From: Suilimivivens sp963638365
Lineage (GTDB): Bacteria > Bacillota > Clostridia > Lachnospirales > Lachnospiraceae
Length of the DNA stretch: 23,909 nucleotides
Direction of reading: 5' to 3'
Assembly: GCA_963638365.1 (NCBI GenBank)
Contig: CAVHRK010000029.1
Location: 1-23,909 of the forward strand
Position 1 is the first letter of the stretch; every line of letters begins with the position of its first letter. Position numbers and translations under genes: made by a program. Below, piece after piece: positions 1 to 8,476 of this stretch. The notes under the pieces are model-generated. The model saw only the letters and a list, made by a program, of their open reading frames with translations, was not told the DNA's origin and searched no databases.

Positions 1-53
1 CAATTTGCAGCAGATTTACAGTCTGTCCCCTTTGGCCACTCGGGAATCCATCC
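1..53 (-). tRNA. tRNA-Tyr (GTA), 5' part only, cut by window edge
   Basis: Read on the minus strand, the first 53 bases give a 7-nt acceptor arm (GGATGGA), the TT linker and a D arm of CCC/GGG around a GAGTGGCCAAA loop. An anticodon loop CTGTAAA with anticodon GTA follows, closed by ACAGA/TCTGC with an outermost A-C mismatch. The start of the variable arm comes next. This is the typical layout of a long-variable-arm tRNA-Tyr. The T arm and acceptor 3' strand lie outside the window. It lies 128 bp downstream of the GH13 gene in the same orientation. Confidence 0.85.
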
Positions 54-64
54 ATACAGTCTCA

Positions 65-79
65 TGAACATATTGTTCA
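65..79. repeat. Perfect inverted repeat just upstream of tRNA-Tyr
   Basis: TGAACA and TGTTCA flank TAT, a perfect 6-bp dyad ending 12 bp before the tRNA 5' end. It sits about where a tRNA promoter -10 region would be. No convincing promoter hexamer pair was found around it, so its role is unknown. Confidence 0.3.
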
Positions 80-181
80 CAAAGCCCTGACAATAATAGA
101 ATATACCATATCAACTATTAAAAAGCAAGATCATAATTTTAAAATTACCGGCTTTACCGTATATTGCTTCTCCTGCGGCAT

Positions 182-2284
182 TTACTCTCCCTCATACCTC
201 AACACAATGGCGGAGGTTCCGGGAAGTATCACCATCACCTTACCGGAAACAATAGGATACTCATGCACTTCTGTATCAAATCCATCTGCGGTTGTCAGCA
301 TCACGCATTGCATAACGCCCTCCTTGGGTGCACCAATATACCAGACTTCCATTTCCCTGGTAATCTGGTGATCATTATTATTAATAAGAACCGCTGTACA
401 TGCATGATGGTTGAAGCGTCCATAACCCAGAATGTTATAATCTCCATCCATAAATTTCAGGGATCCGGTTAACAGCTCCTCACTCTCTTTATGAATACGG
501 ATCATTTCCTTGTGGAAACGGATAAGTTCCTTATCTTCCTGTCCCCACGGATAGGTTCTCCGGTTATCCGGATCGGTAAAGCCGCATACACCGGCTTCAT
601 CTCCATAGTAGATGGTCGGCGCGCCCGGCCAGGTCATCTGAATCACAACGGCCTCCCGCATCACGGCTTTGTTAACTCCTTCATTTGCCGCCTGAGAACC
701 CAATGTATTCGTTCTTCCCACCTTATGATTGGTTCTTGTTAAAAAACGGGAATGATCATGATTCGATAATTCGTTCATGGCAATCTGTAAGGACGGTGTC
801 GTAAAACTTGCCATATGATAGCGCATAGCCTGTAAAAAGCTGTCCGCATTACCAAGCATATCTCCGCGGAAATCGTCACTGTGCTTCTGCATACCAGTCA
901 AAAACCAGGTAACCGGCTCCATGAACGCATCATAGTTCATAACCGTATCCCATTCCTTGCCGTTCAGCCAGTCTCTCGGACTTCCGTAATGCTCTGCGAG
1001 CACGATTGCCTCCGGATTCACATCCCGGACCGCCTTACGGAACTGCTGCCAGAAATAATGATTGTATTCCGGACTGTGTCCAAGATCCGCTGCCACATCC
1101 AGACGCCAGCCGTCAATATTATAAGGGAAGGATACCCATTTTGCTGCAATATGCATGACATAATTAAACAGCTCCTGTGACTGCTCATAATTCAGCTTTG
1201 GCAGCGTATCATGTCCCCACCAGCCATCATATGCATTGTTATAAGGCCATGCATGATCATTAAAAAACTGGAAGTAATTGTGATACGGACTTTCCTTGCT
1301 GATATAGGCACCCTTTTCGTATCCGGGTGCATTCTCGTAAATACGCTCTTTATCCATCCATTTATTAAAGGATCCGCAATGATTAAACACGCCATCCAGA
1401 ATAACCTTCATGCCACGGCGGTGCGCCTCTGCTACCACCTGTGCAAAAAGCTCATTGCTGGCTTCCAGATTCTCTTTATTGGTCACACGGTCAATATATC
1501 TGGTTGCCTCACGGTTTTCTTTCTGATCGGGACGCAAAAGCTCTCCTTCGTCGTGAACAATCTTCCCAATATGCGGATCAATGTAGTCATAATCCTGAAT
1601 ATCATACTTATGATTGGACGGAGAAACAAACAGCGGATTGAAGTAAATAACATCAATACCAAGGTCCTGCAAATAATCCAGCTTATCAAGCACACCCTGC
1701 AGATCTCCCCCATAAAATTCCCGGACACCCATACTGGCCGGATATTTACTCCAGTCCTCCACACGGACGGATTTATCCCCGATATACTGATATTCATTCG
1801 TCAGCACATCATTCGTTGGATCACCATTATAGAAGCGGTCCACGTAAATCTGGTACATAACTGCTCCCTTAGCCCACTTAGGAGTCTTAAATCCGGGAAT
1901 AATCCGGAAGAAAAAGGTTTCATCCGGATGCTTGGAAACTCCACGCGTATCATAGACGCAATTAATCTTTCCGACCTGCACTTCGAAATAATAGCTGTAC
2001 TGTTCCTGCTCTACTTCAATTGAGCAGGTGAAATAATCAAAATTATCATCACCCTCTGTGACGGTCATTAAAATTCGCTCATTGTTGTGTACCAGAAAAA
2101 CACGGTCAATGTTCTTTGCCTTGGTACGAAATCGTACTTTTACTTCTGAATACGGATTGGGTTCTGCAGGACTGATATAGTTCTCTGTCGTATCACTGAA
2201 TAATGCTTCCCGGTTAAAAACAGGCCGCATTTCCGATATATACATCATATTCTGCTCGGTTTTCATAATGCGATTAATATCCAT
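182..2284 (-). CDS. GH13 family alpha-glucan hydrolase (neopullulanase/cyclomaltodextrinase-like)
   Basis: This 700-residue protein hydrolyses alpha-1,4 (and probably alpha-1,6) glucosidic bonds in maltodextrins or pullulan, by family knowledge. Residues about 22-130 form an N-terminal beta-rich domain typical of the neopullulanase branch, followed by the catalytic barrel. The four GH13 signature regions are visible: DGVFNH (297-302), GWRLDVA (392-398, nucleophile Asp396), Glu431 in LAEHYG as acid/base, and NHDHS (508-512, Asp510). No signal peptide or membrane segment is seen, so it is likely cytoplasmic and acts on imported oligosaccharides. The ATG is preceded by GGAG at a rather long spacing of 10 nt; in-frame Met7 and Met13-14 are alternatives. 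It appears monocistronic, with its own promoter. The exact substrate cannot be read from sequence. Confidence 0.9.
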   Translation of the reverse strand: MDINRIMKTEQNMMYISEMRPVFNREALFSDTTENYISPAEPNPYSEVKVRFRTKAKNIDRVFLVHNNERILMTVTEGDDNFDYFTCSIEVEQEQYSYYFEVQVGKINCVYDTRGVSKHPDETFFFRIIPGFKTPKWAKGAVMYQIYVDRFYNGDPTNDVLTNEYQYIGDKSVRVEDWSKYPASMGVREFYGGDLQGVLDKLDYLQDLGIDVIYFNPLFVSPSNHKYDIQDYDYIDPHIGKIVHDEGELLRPDQKENREATRYIDRVTNKENLEASNELFAQVVAEAHRRGMKVILDGVFNHCGSFNKWMDKERIYENAPGYEKGAYISKESPYHNYFQFFNDHAWPYNNAYDGWWGHDTLPKLNYEQSQELFNYVMHIAAKWVSFPYNIDGWRLDVAADLGHSPEYNHYFWQQFRKAVRDVNPEAIVLAEHYGSPRDWLNGKEWDTVMNYDAFMEPVTWFLTGMQKHSDDFRGDMLGNADSFLQAMRYHMASFTTPSLQIAMNELSNHDHSRFLTRTNHKVGRTNTLGSQAANEGVNKAVMREAVVIQMTWPGAPTIYYGDEAGVCGFTDPDNRRTYPWGQEDKELIRFHKEMIRIHKESEELLTGSLKFMDGDYNILGYGRFNHHACTAVLINNNDHQITREMEVWYIGAPKEGVMQCVMLTTADGFDTEVHEYPIVSGKVMVILPGTSAIVLRYEGE

Positions 2285-2352
2285 ATACCATATGCTCCAT
2301 CTATTTTTTATAGAATGAATTTCATCTGATCGAAAAATTCACAACTAGATTT

Positions 2353-2381
2353 ATTTTATACCAACCATGTTTCATAATCAA
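2353..2381 (-). promoter_or_regulatory. Candidate sigma-A promoter for the GH13 gene
   Basis: On the minus strand TTGATT (2376-2381) is followed after 17 bp by TAAAAT (2353-2358). Each hexamer is near consensus. Predicted initiation is near 2346, about 60 nt before the start codon. A perfect 11-bp dyad ATGAAATTCAT (2315-2325) lies in the leader and could be an operator. No catabolite-response (cre) consensus was recognised. Confidence 0.5.
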
Positions 2382-2409
2382 GAAAAGTATGGGTTTTCCT
2401 TTATGGTTT

Positions 2410-2440
2410 TCAAAAGGCTCCCGGAAAATCCGGAAGCCTT
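2410..2440 (-). terminator. Intrinsic terminator after the chemotaxis receptor gene
   Basis: On the minus strand an 11-bp stem (AAGGCTTCCGG with CCGGGAGCCTT, one T-G wobble) closes a 5-nt loop and ends in a short run of T. It lies about 65 bp downstream of the chemotaxis receptor stop codon and upstream of the GH13 promoter, so the two genes are separate transcription units. Confidence 0.75.
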
Positions 2441-2503
2441 ATACATGTCAGCTTATTAAATTATTTATAACCTAATATCATATTTTCTATACTTATTACC
2501 GTA

Positions 2504-4231
2504 TTATAAAGCACTTTCACTGTCTTCAAACGTTGCAACCTGGAATTTCTGAATCAGTTTACGCAGGTTCTCTGCTTCATTGCTCATTTCCTGACTGGCC
2601 GCCGCACACTCCTCTGATGTTGCCGAATTGGTCTGCACAACATCATTGATCTGCTCAATACCCTGATTAATCTGATAAATCTCTGTAGTCTGTGTTTCCA
2701 GTGTATCTGCAATATTAGCTACTTCCTCTGTAATTTTCTTGGAGTCTTCAGCCACCTGCTCCAACTGTGCAGCCGTTTGTCCTGCAATCACCATACCCTT
2801 CTCAACTGCCTTCACTGAGCTTTCGATCAACAGGGAGGACTCTTTTGCAGCCTGCGCGCTCTGATCAGCCAGCACATTTACCTGATTTGCAACAACAGCA
2901 AAGCCTTTTCCGGCCTCTCCGGCTCTTGCTGCCTCAATAGAAGCGTTTAATGCCAGAAGATTGGTCTGGGAAGCGATCTCATTAATCGTTGCTATAATCT
3001 TGTCAATCTCTTTTGATGCCACATTGATCTCATTCATGGAATCAACCATTTCATGCATCTTACCATTACTCTCTAAGATAGAACCTCCAAGCTCCTCCAC
3101 TCTTCCGCTTATTTCCTTTGCAGACTGGGAATTCCGTGCCACCTGTTCCGATACATTGTTAACTGTTGCTGTCAGTTCTTCAACAACTGACGCCTGATTT
3201 GTTGCGCCATCTGCGAGATCACCAGAGCTTTGTGCCACCTGCTCCGCTCCGCTTGAAACCTCATCAGAAACACGCTGAATTCCCTTAACAGTATCTGCCA
3301 TGCTTCTTTCAAATGCCATAAAGGAATTCAGAATACCGATAAAATCACCCTTCCATTCCACCTCGGGCTGAACATCAAAATTTCCTTCCGAAAACTGTTT
3401 CATGGAACGATCTATATCATCAACATAAGATCCCAATATCCGAATGGACTTACGCATACTATGTGCAAGTCTTCCGATCTCATCTTCAGAATGATAATTC
3501 AAGGTACTATGCAGATTTCCTTCTGTCAGTTCCTTCGCAACATCCTCAATCGCATGCAGCGGAGTCAGAATAGTTCCGAGTACCTCCTGACCTGTTTTCC
3601 TTGCTAAAATAGATGCTAAAAGCAGGCAGATCACAATAATGCTTATTCCCGCAATAGCAAGTAATACCGTATACATAACTGCCCGGCTGCTGGCCTGATC
3701 CGTCACATCGTCCAGCTTCACTCCGATCTCTACCGTCTGATCCAATGCCGGCGTACACTGGTTAATAATCGCATCGGTTGCATTCTCCATCTCACCGCTT
3801 ATAATCTGCTGCATAATAGAGTAACCGATATTCCCCCAGTCCGAAAGGGAAGAAGCATACTCCTGATAAAGCTCATCGGAAACAATTCCTGTTTTCTTTA
3901 ATATCTTCAATTCAGAATCAACTTCTGCAAGATTATCTTCTACCTTTTTTTCATAACCATCATAACTGGATGTGTCGCTGTTCAGTGCCATTTCCCTGAT
4001 ATTTCTTGCTGCTGCGTTAACATCAACCCGGCAGATTTTTACTGCGGTGTCTGCCCTCTGTACCTTTTCAATATATCGCATCATATTGGCGAACAACACC
4101 CCGATAATCACAACGGACAGTATCCCGGATATCAGCATCATAATGATAACTTTTTTGTATCCATAGTTTATTCTTTCCTTCAACTGCATTTTTTCCAATC
4201 TTTGATTCATCGTATTTTTTCCCAATGCCAT
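2504..4231 (-). CDS. Methyl-accepting chemotaxis protein
   Basis: This 575-residue transmembrane chemoreceptor should signal to CheA/CheW. Visible in order are a short cytoplasmic N-terminus, TM1 (about 27-49), an all-helical extracytoplasmic sensor of about 135 residues resembling a four-helix-bundle domain, TM2 (about 186-210), a HAMP domain (about 222-270), a second HAMP-like segment, and the signalling coiled coil. The hairpin tip is recognisable (IASQTNLLALNASIEAARAG, 419-438). The stretch just after it reads ANQVNVLADQ rather than the common ADEVRKLAE-like version, a modest divergence. AAAGGA lies about 10 nt before the ATG. The ligand is unknown. No other chemotaxis or flagellar gene is in the window, so this is a stand-alone receptor. 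Confidence 0.93.
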   Translation of the reverse strand: MALGKNTMNQRLEKMQLKERINYGYKKVIIMMLISGILSVVIIGVLFANMMRYIEKVQRADTAVKICRVDVNAAARNIREMALNSDTSSYDGYEKKVEDNLAEVDSELKILKKTGIVSDELYQEYASSLSDWGNIGYSIMQQIISGEMENATDAIINQCTPALDQTVEIGVKLDDVTDQASSRAVMYTVLLAIAGISIIVICLLLASILARKTGQEVLGTILTPLHAIEDVAKELTEGNLHSTLNYHSEDEIGRLAHSMRKSIRILGSYVDDIDRSMKQFSEGNFDVQPEVEWKGDFIGILNSFMAFERSMADTVKGIQRVSDEVSSGAEQVAQSSGDLADGATNQASVVEELTATVNNVSEQVARNSQSAKEISGRVEELGGSILESNGKMHEMVDSMNEINVASKEIDKIIATINEIASQTNLLALNASIEAARAGEAGKGFAVVANQVNVLADQSAQAAKESSLLIESSVKAVEKGMVIAGQTAAQLEQVAEDSKKITEEVANIADTLETQTTEIYQINQGIEQINDVVQTNSATSEECAAASQEMSNEAENLRKLIQKFQVATFEDSESAL

Positions 4232-4271
4232 AGCTCATTTTCCTTTCTCTTATATGTAAAAATACAACTCG

Positions 4272-4298
4272 ATTTCGGTATATCAAAAAAAATTTTTC
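4272..4298 (-). promoter_or_regulatory. Candidate sigma-28 (SigD/FliA-type) promoter for the chemotaxis receptor
   Basis: On the minus strand GAAA (4295-4298) is followed after 15 bp by ACCGAAAT (4272-4279). The motility-sigma consensus is TAAA-N15-GCCGATAT, so the matches are 3/4 and 6/8. Initiation would fall about 35 nt before the start codon. No sigma-A pair with good spacing was noticed closer to the gene. Confidence 0.4.
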
Positions 4299-4372
4299 CT
4301 ATCAATGTGCTTTATAAAGATTTACAAAATTTTTGACTTTTGTACTGTACAGTGATAAATTCTCTGCGTAGT

Positions 4373-4404
4373 AAAAAAGACAGTAAATAATTACTGTCCT
4401 TTTT
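4373..4404. terminator. Bidirectional intrinsic terminator downstream of ftsH
   Basis: An 8-bp perfect stem (GACAGTAA/TTACTGTC) with an ATAA loop is flanked by six A on the left and by CTTTTT on the right, so a T run follows the hairpin on either strand. It lies about 180 bp past the ftsH stop codon. It is the first convincing terminator for the spoIIE-tilS-hpt-ftsH run, and it insulates the chemotaxis receptor promoter. Confidence 0.75.
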
Positions 4405-4440
4405 AGAGAAGGTATTTCTTTCTTATGGGGTATAGCAAAA

Positions 4441-4468
4441 ACTATATAATGTATTGGGGGGGTTACAA
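4441..4468 (-). promoter_or_regulatory. Possible promoter inside the ftsH-chemoreceptor gap
   Basis: TTGTAA (4463-4468) and TATAGT (4441-4446) are 16 bp apart on the minus strand, with a run of seven C in the spacer. Transcription from here would reach the terminator at 4404-4373 after only about 60-70 nt without a reading frame, so the product could be a short RNA. The surrounding gap, 4232-4584, is AT-rich and holds otherwise only the terminator and the chemoreceptor promoter. A plus-strand TATAAT at 4473-4478 has no good -35 partner. Confidence 0.25.
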
Positions 4469-4584
4469 GTAGTATAATAGCATATGCCTATTTTTGCGTA
4501 AATACTCACGATTCACAAATATTACAAAAATCGTTTTTACTTTTTGTGCATTTTCACCAAATATAACTCATCGGCAAATGCATC

Positions 4585-6408
4585 CTACTCTGTAACCGGC
4601 TTTTCTCTGTTGTCAAACAGTGCCTCAAATTCTTCTCTTCCGATCTTCTCCTTTTCCAGAAGAAGCTCGGCACACTTATTCAATACATCCATGTGTTCTA
4701 AGATGATTTCCTTCGCCTTGCGGTAGCAGTCATCCACAATATCCTTGACTTCGGTATCGATCTTTCCGGAAATCAGTTCACTGTGGCTCTTGGCATGAGC
4801 AAGATCCTTACCGATAAAGACCTCATCGTCATCATTTTCATAGTTAATCACACCAAGCTTTTCGGACATACCGTAACGGGTTACCATATTTCTCGCCGTC
4901 TTGGTTGCCTTCTGGATGTCATTGGAAGCACCGGTTGTAATGTCATTGAACACGATTTCTTCTGCAATTCGTCCGCCTAAGGAAACCATAATATCCTGCA
5001 GCATATGACTCTTTGTCAGGAACATTTCATCCTTTTCCGGAAGAGGCATCGTATAGCCTGCGGCACCAAGTCCCGTCGGGATAATGGAAATCATATGAAC
5101 CGGATCCACATCCGGAAGTACATGGAACAGGATTGCATGACCTGCTTCATGGAATGCCGTAATTCTCTTTTCTTTATCTGAAATCACACGGCTCTTCTTC
5201 TCTACACCAAGTCCGACCTTAATAAAGGCTTTCTCAATATCCTTCTGGATTACATAGGTACGGTTTTCTTTTGCTGCAACAATGGAAGCCTCGTTCAGAA
5301 GATTTTCCAGATCTGCACCGGTAAATCCGGCAGTTGTCTGTGCAACCTTCTTTAAATCCACGTCTTCTGCAAGCGGTTTATTCTTGGCATGTACCCGGAG
5401 AATTTCTTCCCTGCCTGCCACATCCGGACGGTTCACGGTAATCTTACGGTCAAAACGTCCCGGACGAAGAATTGCCGGATCCAGAATGTCAACACGGTTC
5501 GTTGCGGCAAGTACGATAATTCCTTCATTCACACCAAATCCATCCATTTCCACAAGGAGCTGGTTGAGTGTCTGTTCTCTTTCATCGTGGCCGCCGCCCA
5601 TACCGGTACCACGTCTTCTGGCAACCGCATCAATTTCATCAATAAATACAATACAGGGTGCATGATGCTTGGCTTCTTCAAACAGATCCCTCACACGGGA
5701 AGCACCTACACCAACAAACATTTCTACGAAATCCGAACCGGAAATACTAAAGAACGGTACGCCTGCCTCTCCCGCAATCGCTTTTGCAAGCAAGGTCTTA
5801 CCGGTACCGGGAGCACCCTCTAAAAGAACCCCCTTCGGGATTCTCGCTCCCACTTTCGTGAACTTGACAGGGTCCTTTAAAAATTCCACAATTTCTTCCA
5901 GTTCTTCTTTTTCTTCCTGAAGACCTGCAACATCTTTCAATGTTACAGTTCCGTCGCCCATGGAAAGTCTCGCACGGCTCTTTCCGAAATTCATCATCTT
6001 GGCATTGCTTCCGCCATTCTGACCGTTCATCATGGTAAAGAACACAATCAGTACAACAACTGCCGCCAACATCGGAAGAATACTTGTCAGGAACCAGTTT
6101 TCCTCCTGTACCTTTTCCACATTGGGATCTACGTTAAAGGAAATCAGGAACTGTTCGATTTCACTCACATCCGTAACATATAAGGTCTTTTCCAGACCGC
6201 TTTCCAATGTAACTGTCACTTCACCGGTAGGCGTCTGCCGGCTCGGCATAATGTCTGCACTGACTACCCGGCCTGCCTCCAGATCCTCCATTAATTCGCC
6301 TCTTGTATATTCGATCCGGTTATTGTCCATAAAGCTTGGAATAATCAGCAATGCCAGTAAAACCAGCATCACAACGAAATATACACTTAATCCTCTACCT
6401 TTTTTCAC
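4585..6408 (-). CDS. ftsH: ATP-dependent zinc metalloprotease FtsH
   Basis: FtsH is a membrane-anchored AAA+ protease that degrades misfolded membrane proteins and regulatory proteins. At 607 residues it is slightly shorter than many homologues, mostly at the C-terminus. TM1 is at about 8-26 and TM2 at about 107-127, with the extracytoplasmic domain between. Then come Walker A GAPGTGKT (198-205), the pore motif FVG (231-233), Walker B IVFIDEID (253-260), the second region of homology with arginine fingers around 317-321, and the zinc site HEAGH (420-424) with third ligand Asp497. The start is GTG, supported by AAAGGA 8 nt upstream. It is the last gene of the spoIIE-tilS-hpt-ftsH cluster, 49 bp after hpt, matching the Bacillus/Clostridium order. 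Confidence 0.97.
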   Translation of the reverse strand: MKKGRGLSVYFVVMLVLLALLIIPSFMDNNRIEYTRGELMEDLEAGRVVSADIMPSRQTPTGEVTVTLESGLEKTLYVTDVSEIEQFLISFNVDPNVEKVQEENWFLTSILPMLAAVVVLIVFFTMMNGQNGGSNAKMMNFGKSRARLSMGDGTVTLKDVAGLQEEKEELEEIVEFLKDPVKFTKVGARIPKGVLLEGAPGTGKTLLAKAIAGEAGVPFFSISGSDFVEMFVGVGASRVRDLFEEAKHHAPCIVFIDEIDAVARRRGTGMGGGHDEREQTLNQLLVEMDGFGVNEGIIVLAATNRVDILDPAILRPGRFDRKITVNRPDVAGREEILRVHAKNKPLAEDVDLKKVAQTTAGFTGADLENLLNEASIVAAKENRTYVIQKDIEKAFIKVGLGVEKKSRVISDKEKRITAFHEAGHAILFHVLPDVDPVHMISIIPTGLGAAGYTMPLPEKDEMFLTKSHMLQDIMVSLGGRIAEEIVFNDITTGASNDIQKATKTARNMVTRYGMSEKLGVINYENDDDEVFIGKDLAHAKSHSELISGKIDTEVKDIVDDCYRKAKEIILEHMDVLNKCAELLLEKEKIGREEFEALFDNREKPVTE

Positions 6409-6457
6409 ACTATTTTCCTTTCAAAAACGCTTTACTTCTTATATCTGTTCTGTATAA

Positions 6458-6982
6458 TTAATCGAACTCCACTACACCAATGTAGGGCAGGTTACGGTAT
6501 CTCTGATCATAGTCAAGACCATATCCCACAACAAATTCATCGGGAATCTCAAATCCGGTATAATCTACATGTACATCGGTGACTCTTCTCTCCGGCTTGT
6601 CTAACAGAGTACACAGACGAAGGCTTGCAGGTCCCCTGTCCTTTAACATTTCAAGCAGATAGCTTAATGTACGTCCGGAATCCACGATATCCTCAATAAC
6701 AAGGACATCCTTTCCCTTCAGGGGCTCATCAAGATCCTTTACAATTCGTACAACACCGCTTGACTTGGTTTCACTTCCGTAACTGGAAACGGACATAAAG
6801 TCCAAAGATACCGGTACGGTAATCCTCTTGGCAAGCTCACACATGAAAAAGCTTCCACCCTTTAAGACACATACCAGATGAACACTCCTGCCGGCATAAT
6901 CCCTGCTGATCTGTTCTCCGATCTCCTTAATCTTTGCATCTACTTCTTCCTCTGATAAAAGTACTCTAACTCTCTCAGCCAT
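6458..6982 (-). CDS. hpt: Hypoxanthine phosphoribosyltransferase
   Basis: This enzyme salvages purines, transferring phosphoribose from PRPP to hypoxanthine (and usually guanine) in the cytoplasm. The 174-residue protein contains the PRPP-binding motif VLVIEDIVDSGRTL near residues 92-105. It also has the early LKGG loop and the C-terminal YRNLPYIGV segment usual for bacterial HPRTs. An upstream in-frame ATG at 7015 would add 11 residues but has no ribosome binding site. The chosen ATG has AAAGGAG 7 nt before it and gives the usual family N-terminus (MAERVRVLLSEEE). It lies 44 bp downstream of tilS, in the conserved tilS-hpt-ftsH order. Confidence 0.95.
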   Translation of the reverse strand: MAERVRVLLSEEEVDAKIKEIGEQISRDYAGRSVHLVCVLKGGSFFMCELAKRITVPVSLDFMSVSSYGSETKSSGVVRIVKDLDEPLKGKDVLVIEDIVDSGRTLSYLLEMLKDRGPASLRLCTLLDKPERRVTDVHVDYTGFEIPDEFVVGYGLDYDQRYRNLPYIGVVEFD

Positions 6983-7026
6983 ATCTATGACTCCTTTCTC
7001 TAATGGTGTTACCATTTACTATTCTA

Positions 7027-8424
7027 TTAGTTCTGCTCCCTTGACAGAACCCTCACCTGTAAAACACGCTCTGTACGTTCCGTAATCTTAAAAAACTCGC
7101 TGATCCGCAGCCCCGGAACCCATACCACATGATGATCCATGGCAAGAACATACAGGGAATTTCTGTTTTCTTTCGGGATTTTCTGATCTACAAAGTAATC
7201 CTGCAGGGATTTACGTCCCATCTGTTGATTAACCGTTAAATAATCCCCAGCCTGCCTTGGTCTGAGGAATAAAGTCGTTGTTATTCTATCATAATCAAAC
7301 CATTTCGTATATGTTTTTTGAGGAATAATTTGAGATTTTACATAGGAAAACGTCTGAAATTCCACATCCCCGAGTAAAGGAACCCGGATTACGGAAGGAA
7401 TCCCAACCGGCAATTCCGGATATTCCTCCCTGAAGGGTTCTGTATTCTCTTCACTCTTTTCTATTTTTACCCATTCATACTGTTTATAGACATGAACATG
7501 ATAGGGGAGCATACATTCTTTGCTGCCCGTCCCCTGTAAAAGCTTATCAATGCTCTGGATATGCGCTTCCGTAATATCTTTTTTCTGCCCTGCAATTTCA
7601 CACACGGCATAAAAAAGCAGCCGCTTCCGGATAAACGGATCTTCCTTCTGTAACAAAGAAAGCTTCACCGAAACTGCTTTCGGATGCTCTGTAAAAACGC
7701 AGCACCTCTCCACAGCCGCCAGTGTCTGTCTCATCACATACTCATCGGCTTCCTGCAGCTGCTTTGCCGCACGATTCATATTGGCCGTGGCTCCATGTAC
7801 AATTTCTTCCTCCGCATAAGACAGGATATGATGCCGGATCCGGTTCCGGGTATAGTCATCCCCCAGATTCGTCGCATCCGTACAAAAGGGAACCTGCTGC
7901 TCCTGTAACCACTGTTCTATTTCCTTCCGCTCAAGAAAAAGCAGGGGACGGATGATTTCTCCCTGTACGGGACGGATCCCACATGCTCCGGTAAGTCCGG
8001 TTCCCCGGAACAGATGAAACAGCATCGTTTCCGCACGGTCGTTGCTGTTATGCGCTACCGCAATCCTGCCCTTCCGTTCACCAAGAATCTGCCGAAAGGC
8101 TTCATAGCGGATCTTTCGTCCCATCTCTTCGGTAGACAGCTTTTCCCGCTTCGCCTGTGTCTCCACATCTGCACAGATCAGGTGAAAGGGAATGTGCCGT
8201 TCTTCGCATAGCTTCCGGACAAATTCTGCATCCTCTCCTGCTTCCGCGCGGATGCCATGATTAATATGGACTGCTTCTATTGTTATAGAAAGCTTTGCTG
8301 CCAGTTTTTCCAACACAAGAAGGAGGCAGACCGAATCCGCGCCCCCTGAAACACCTGCAATCACCACATCGCCCGGCTCCACCATATGATATTGTGTCAT
8401 ATACTGCCAAACTTCTTCAATCAT
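7027..8424 (-). CDS. tilS: tRNA(Ile)-lysidine synthase
   Basis: TilS modifies the wobble cytidine of the CAU-anticodon tRNA-Ile to lysidine, changing both codon reading and charging. It is an essential N-type ATP pyrophosphatase. The PP-loop SGGADS is at residues 26-31, with further conserved segments such as AVHINHGIRAEAGEDAEFV (53-71) and HNSNDRAETMLFHLFRGTG. The C-terminal region (about 390-460) matches the TilS substrate-binding domain with LRPRQAGDY. The length of 465 aa is normal. No Shine-Dalgarno sequence is evident before this ATG, which sits in a perfect inverted repeat (8423-8442). Family alignment still favours this start, because the PP-loop should begin about 20-26 residues in. 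The gap to the spoIIE-like stop is 52 bp. Confidence 0.95.
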   Translation of the reverse strand: MIEEVWQYMTQYHMVEPGDVVIAGVSGGADSVCLLLVLEKLAAKLSITIEAVHINHGIRAEAGEDAEFVRKLCEERHIPFHLICADVETQAKREKLSTEEMGRKIRYEAFRQILGERKGRIAVAHNSNDRAETMLFHLFRGTGLTGACGIRPVQGEIIRPLLFLERKEIEQWLQEQQVPFCTDATNLGDDYTRNRIRHHILSYAEEEIVHGATANMNRAAKQLQEADEYVMRQTLAAVERCCVFTEHPKAVSVKLSLLQKEDPFIRKRLLFYAVCEIAGQKKDITEAHIQSIDKLLQGTGSKECMLPYHVHVYKQYEWVKIEKSEENTEPFREEYPELPVGIPSVIRVPLLGDVEFQTFSYVKSQIIPQKTYTKWFDYDRITTTLFLRPRQAGDYLTVNQQMGRKSLQDYFVDQKIPKENRNSLYVLAMDHHVVWVPGLRISEFFKITERTERVLQVRVLSREQN

Positions 8425-8442
8425 ACATTAAATATAATGTAT
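8423..8442. repeat. Perfect inverted repeat over the tilS start codon
   Basis: ATACATTA and TAATGTAT (8-bp arms, 4-nt loop) include two bases of the tilS start codon. In the transcript they would form a short AU-rich hairpin just before and over the initiation site. An overlapping out-of-frame mini-ORF, ATG TAT GAT TGA, also begins 4 nt before the tilS ATG. Confidence 0.5.
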
Positions 8443-8476
8443 TTTGCAGGAAATGGAAAGCTTTTTGTCACGCAGA

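Noticed and set aside
1211..2023. 270-codon plus-strand open frame
   Set aside because: Lies entirely antisense to the GH13 catalytic region. It has no family resemblance and is explained by the codon pattern of the real gene.
4341..4352. ACTGTACAGT palindrome, resembling part of an SOS box
   Set aside because: It does not match the Gram-positive LexA consensus (GAAC-N4-GTTC), and no SOS gene is adjacent.
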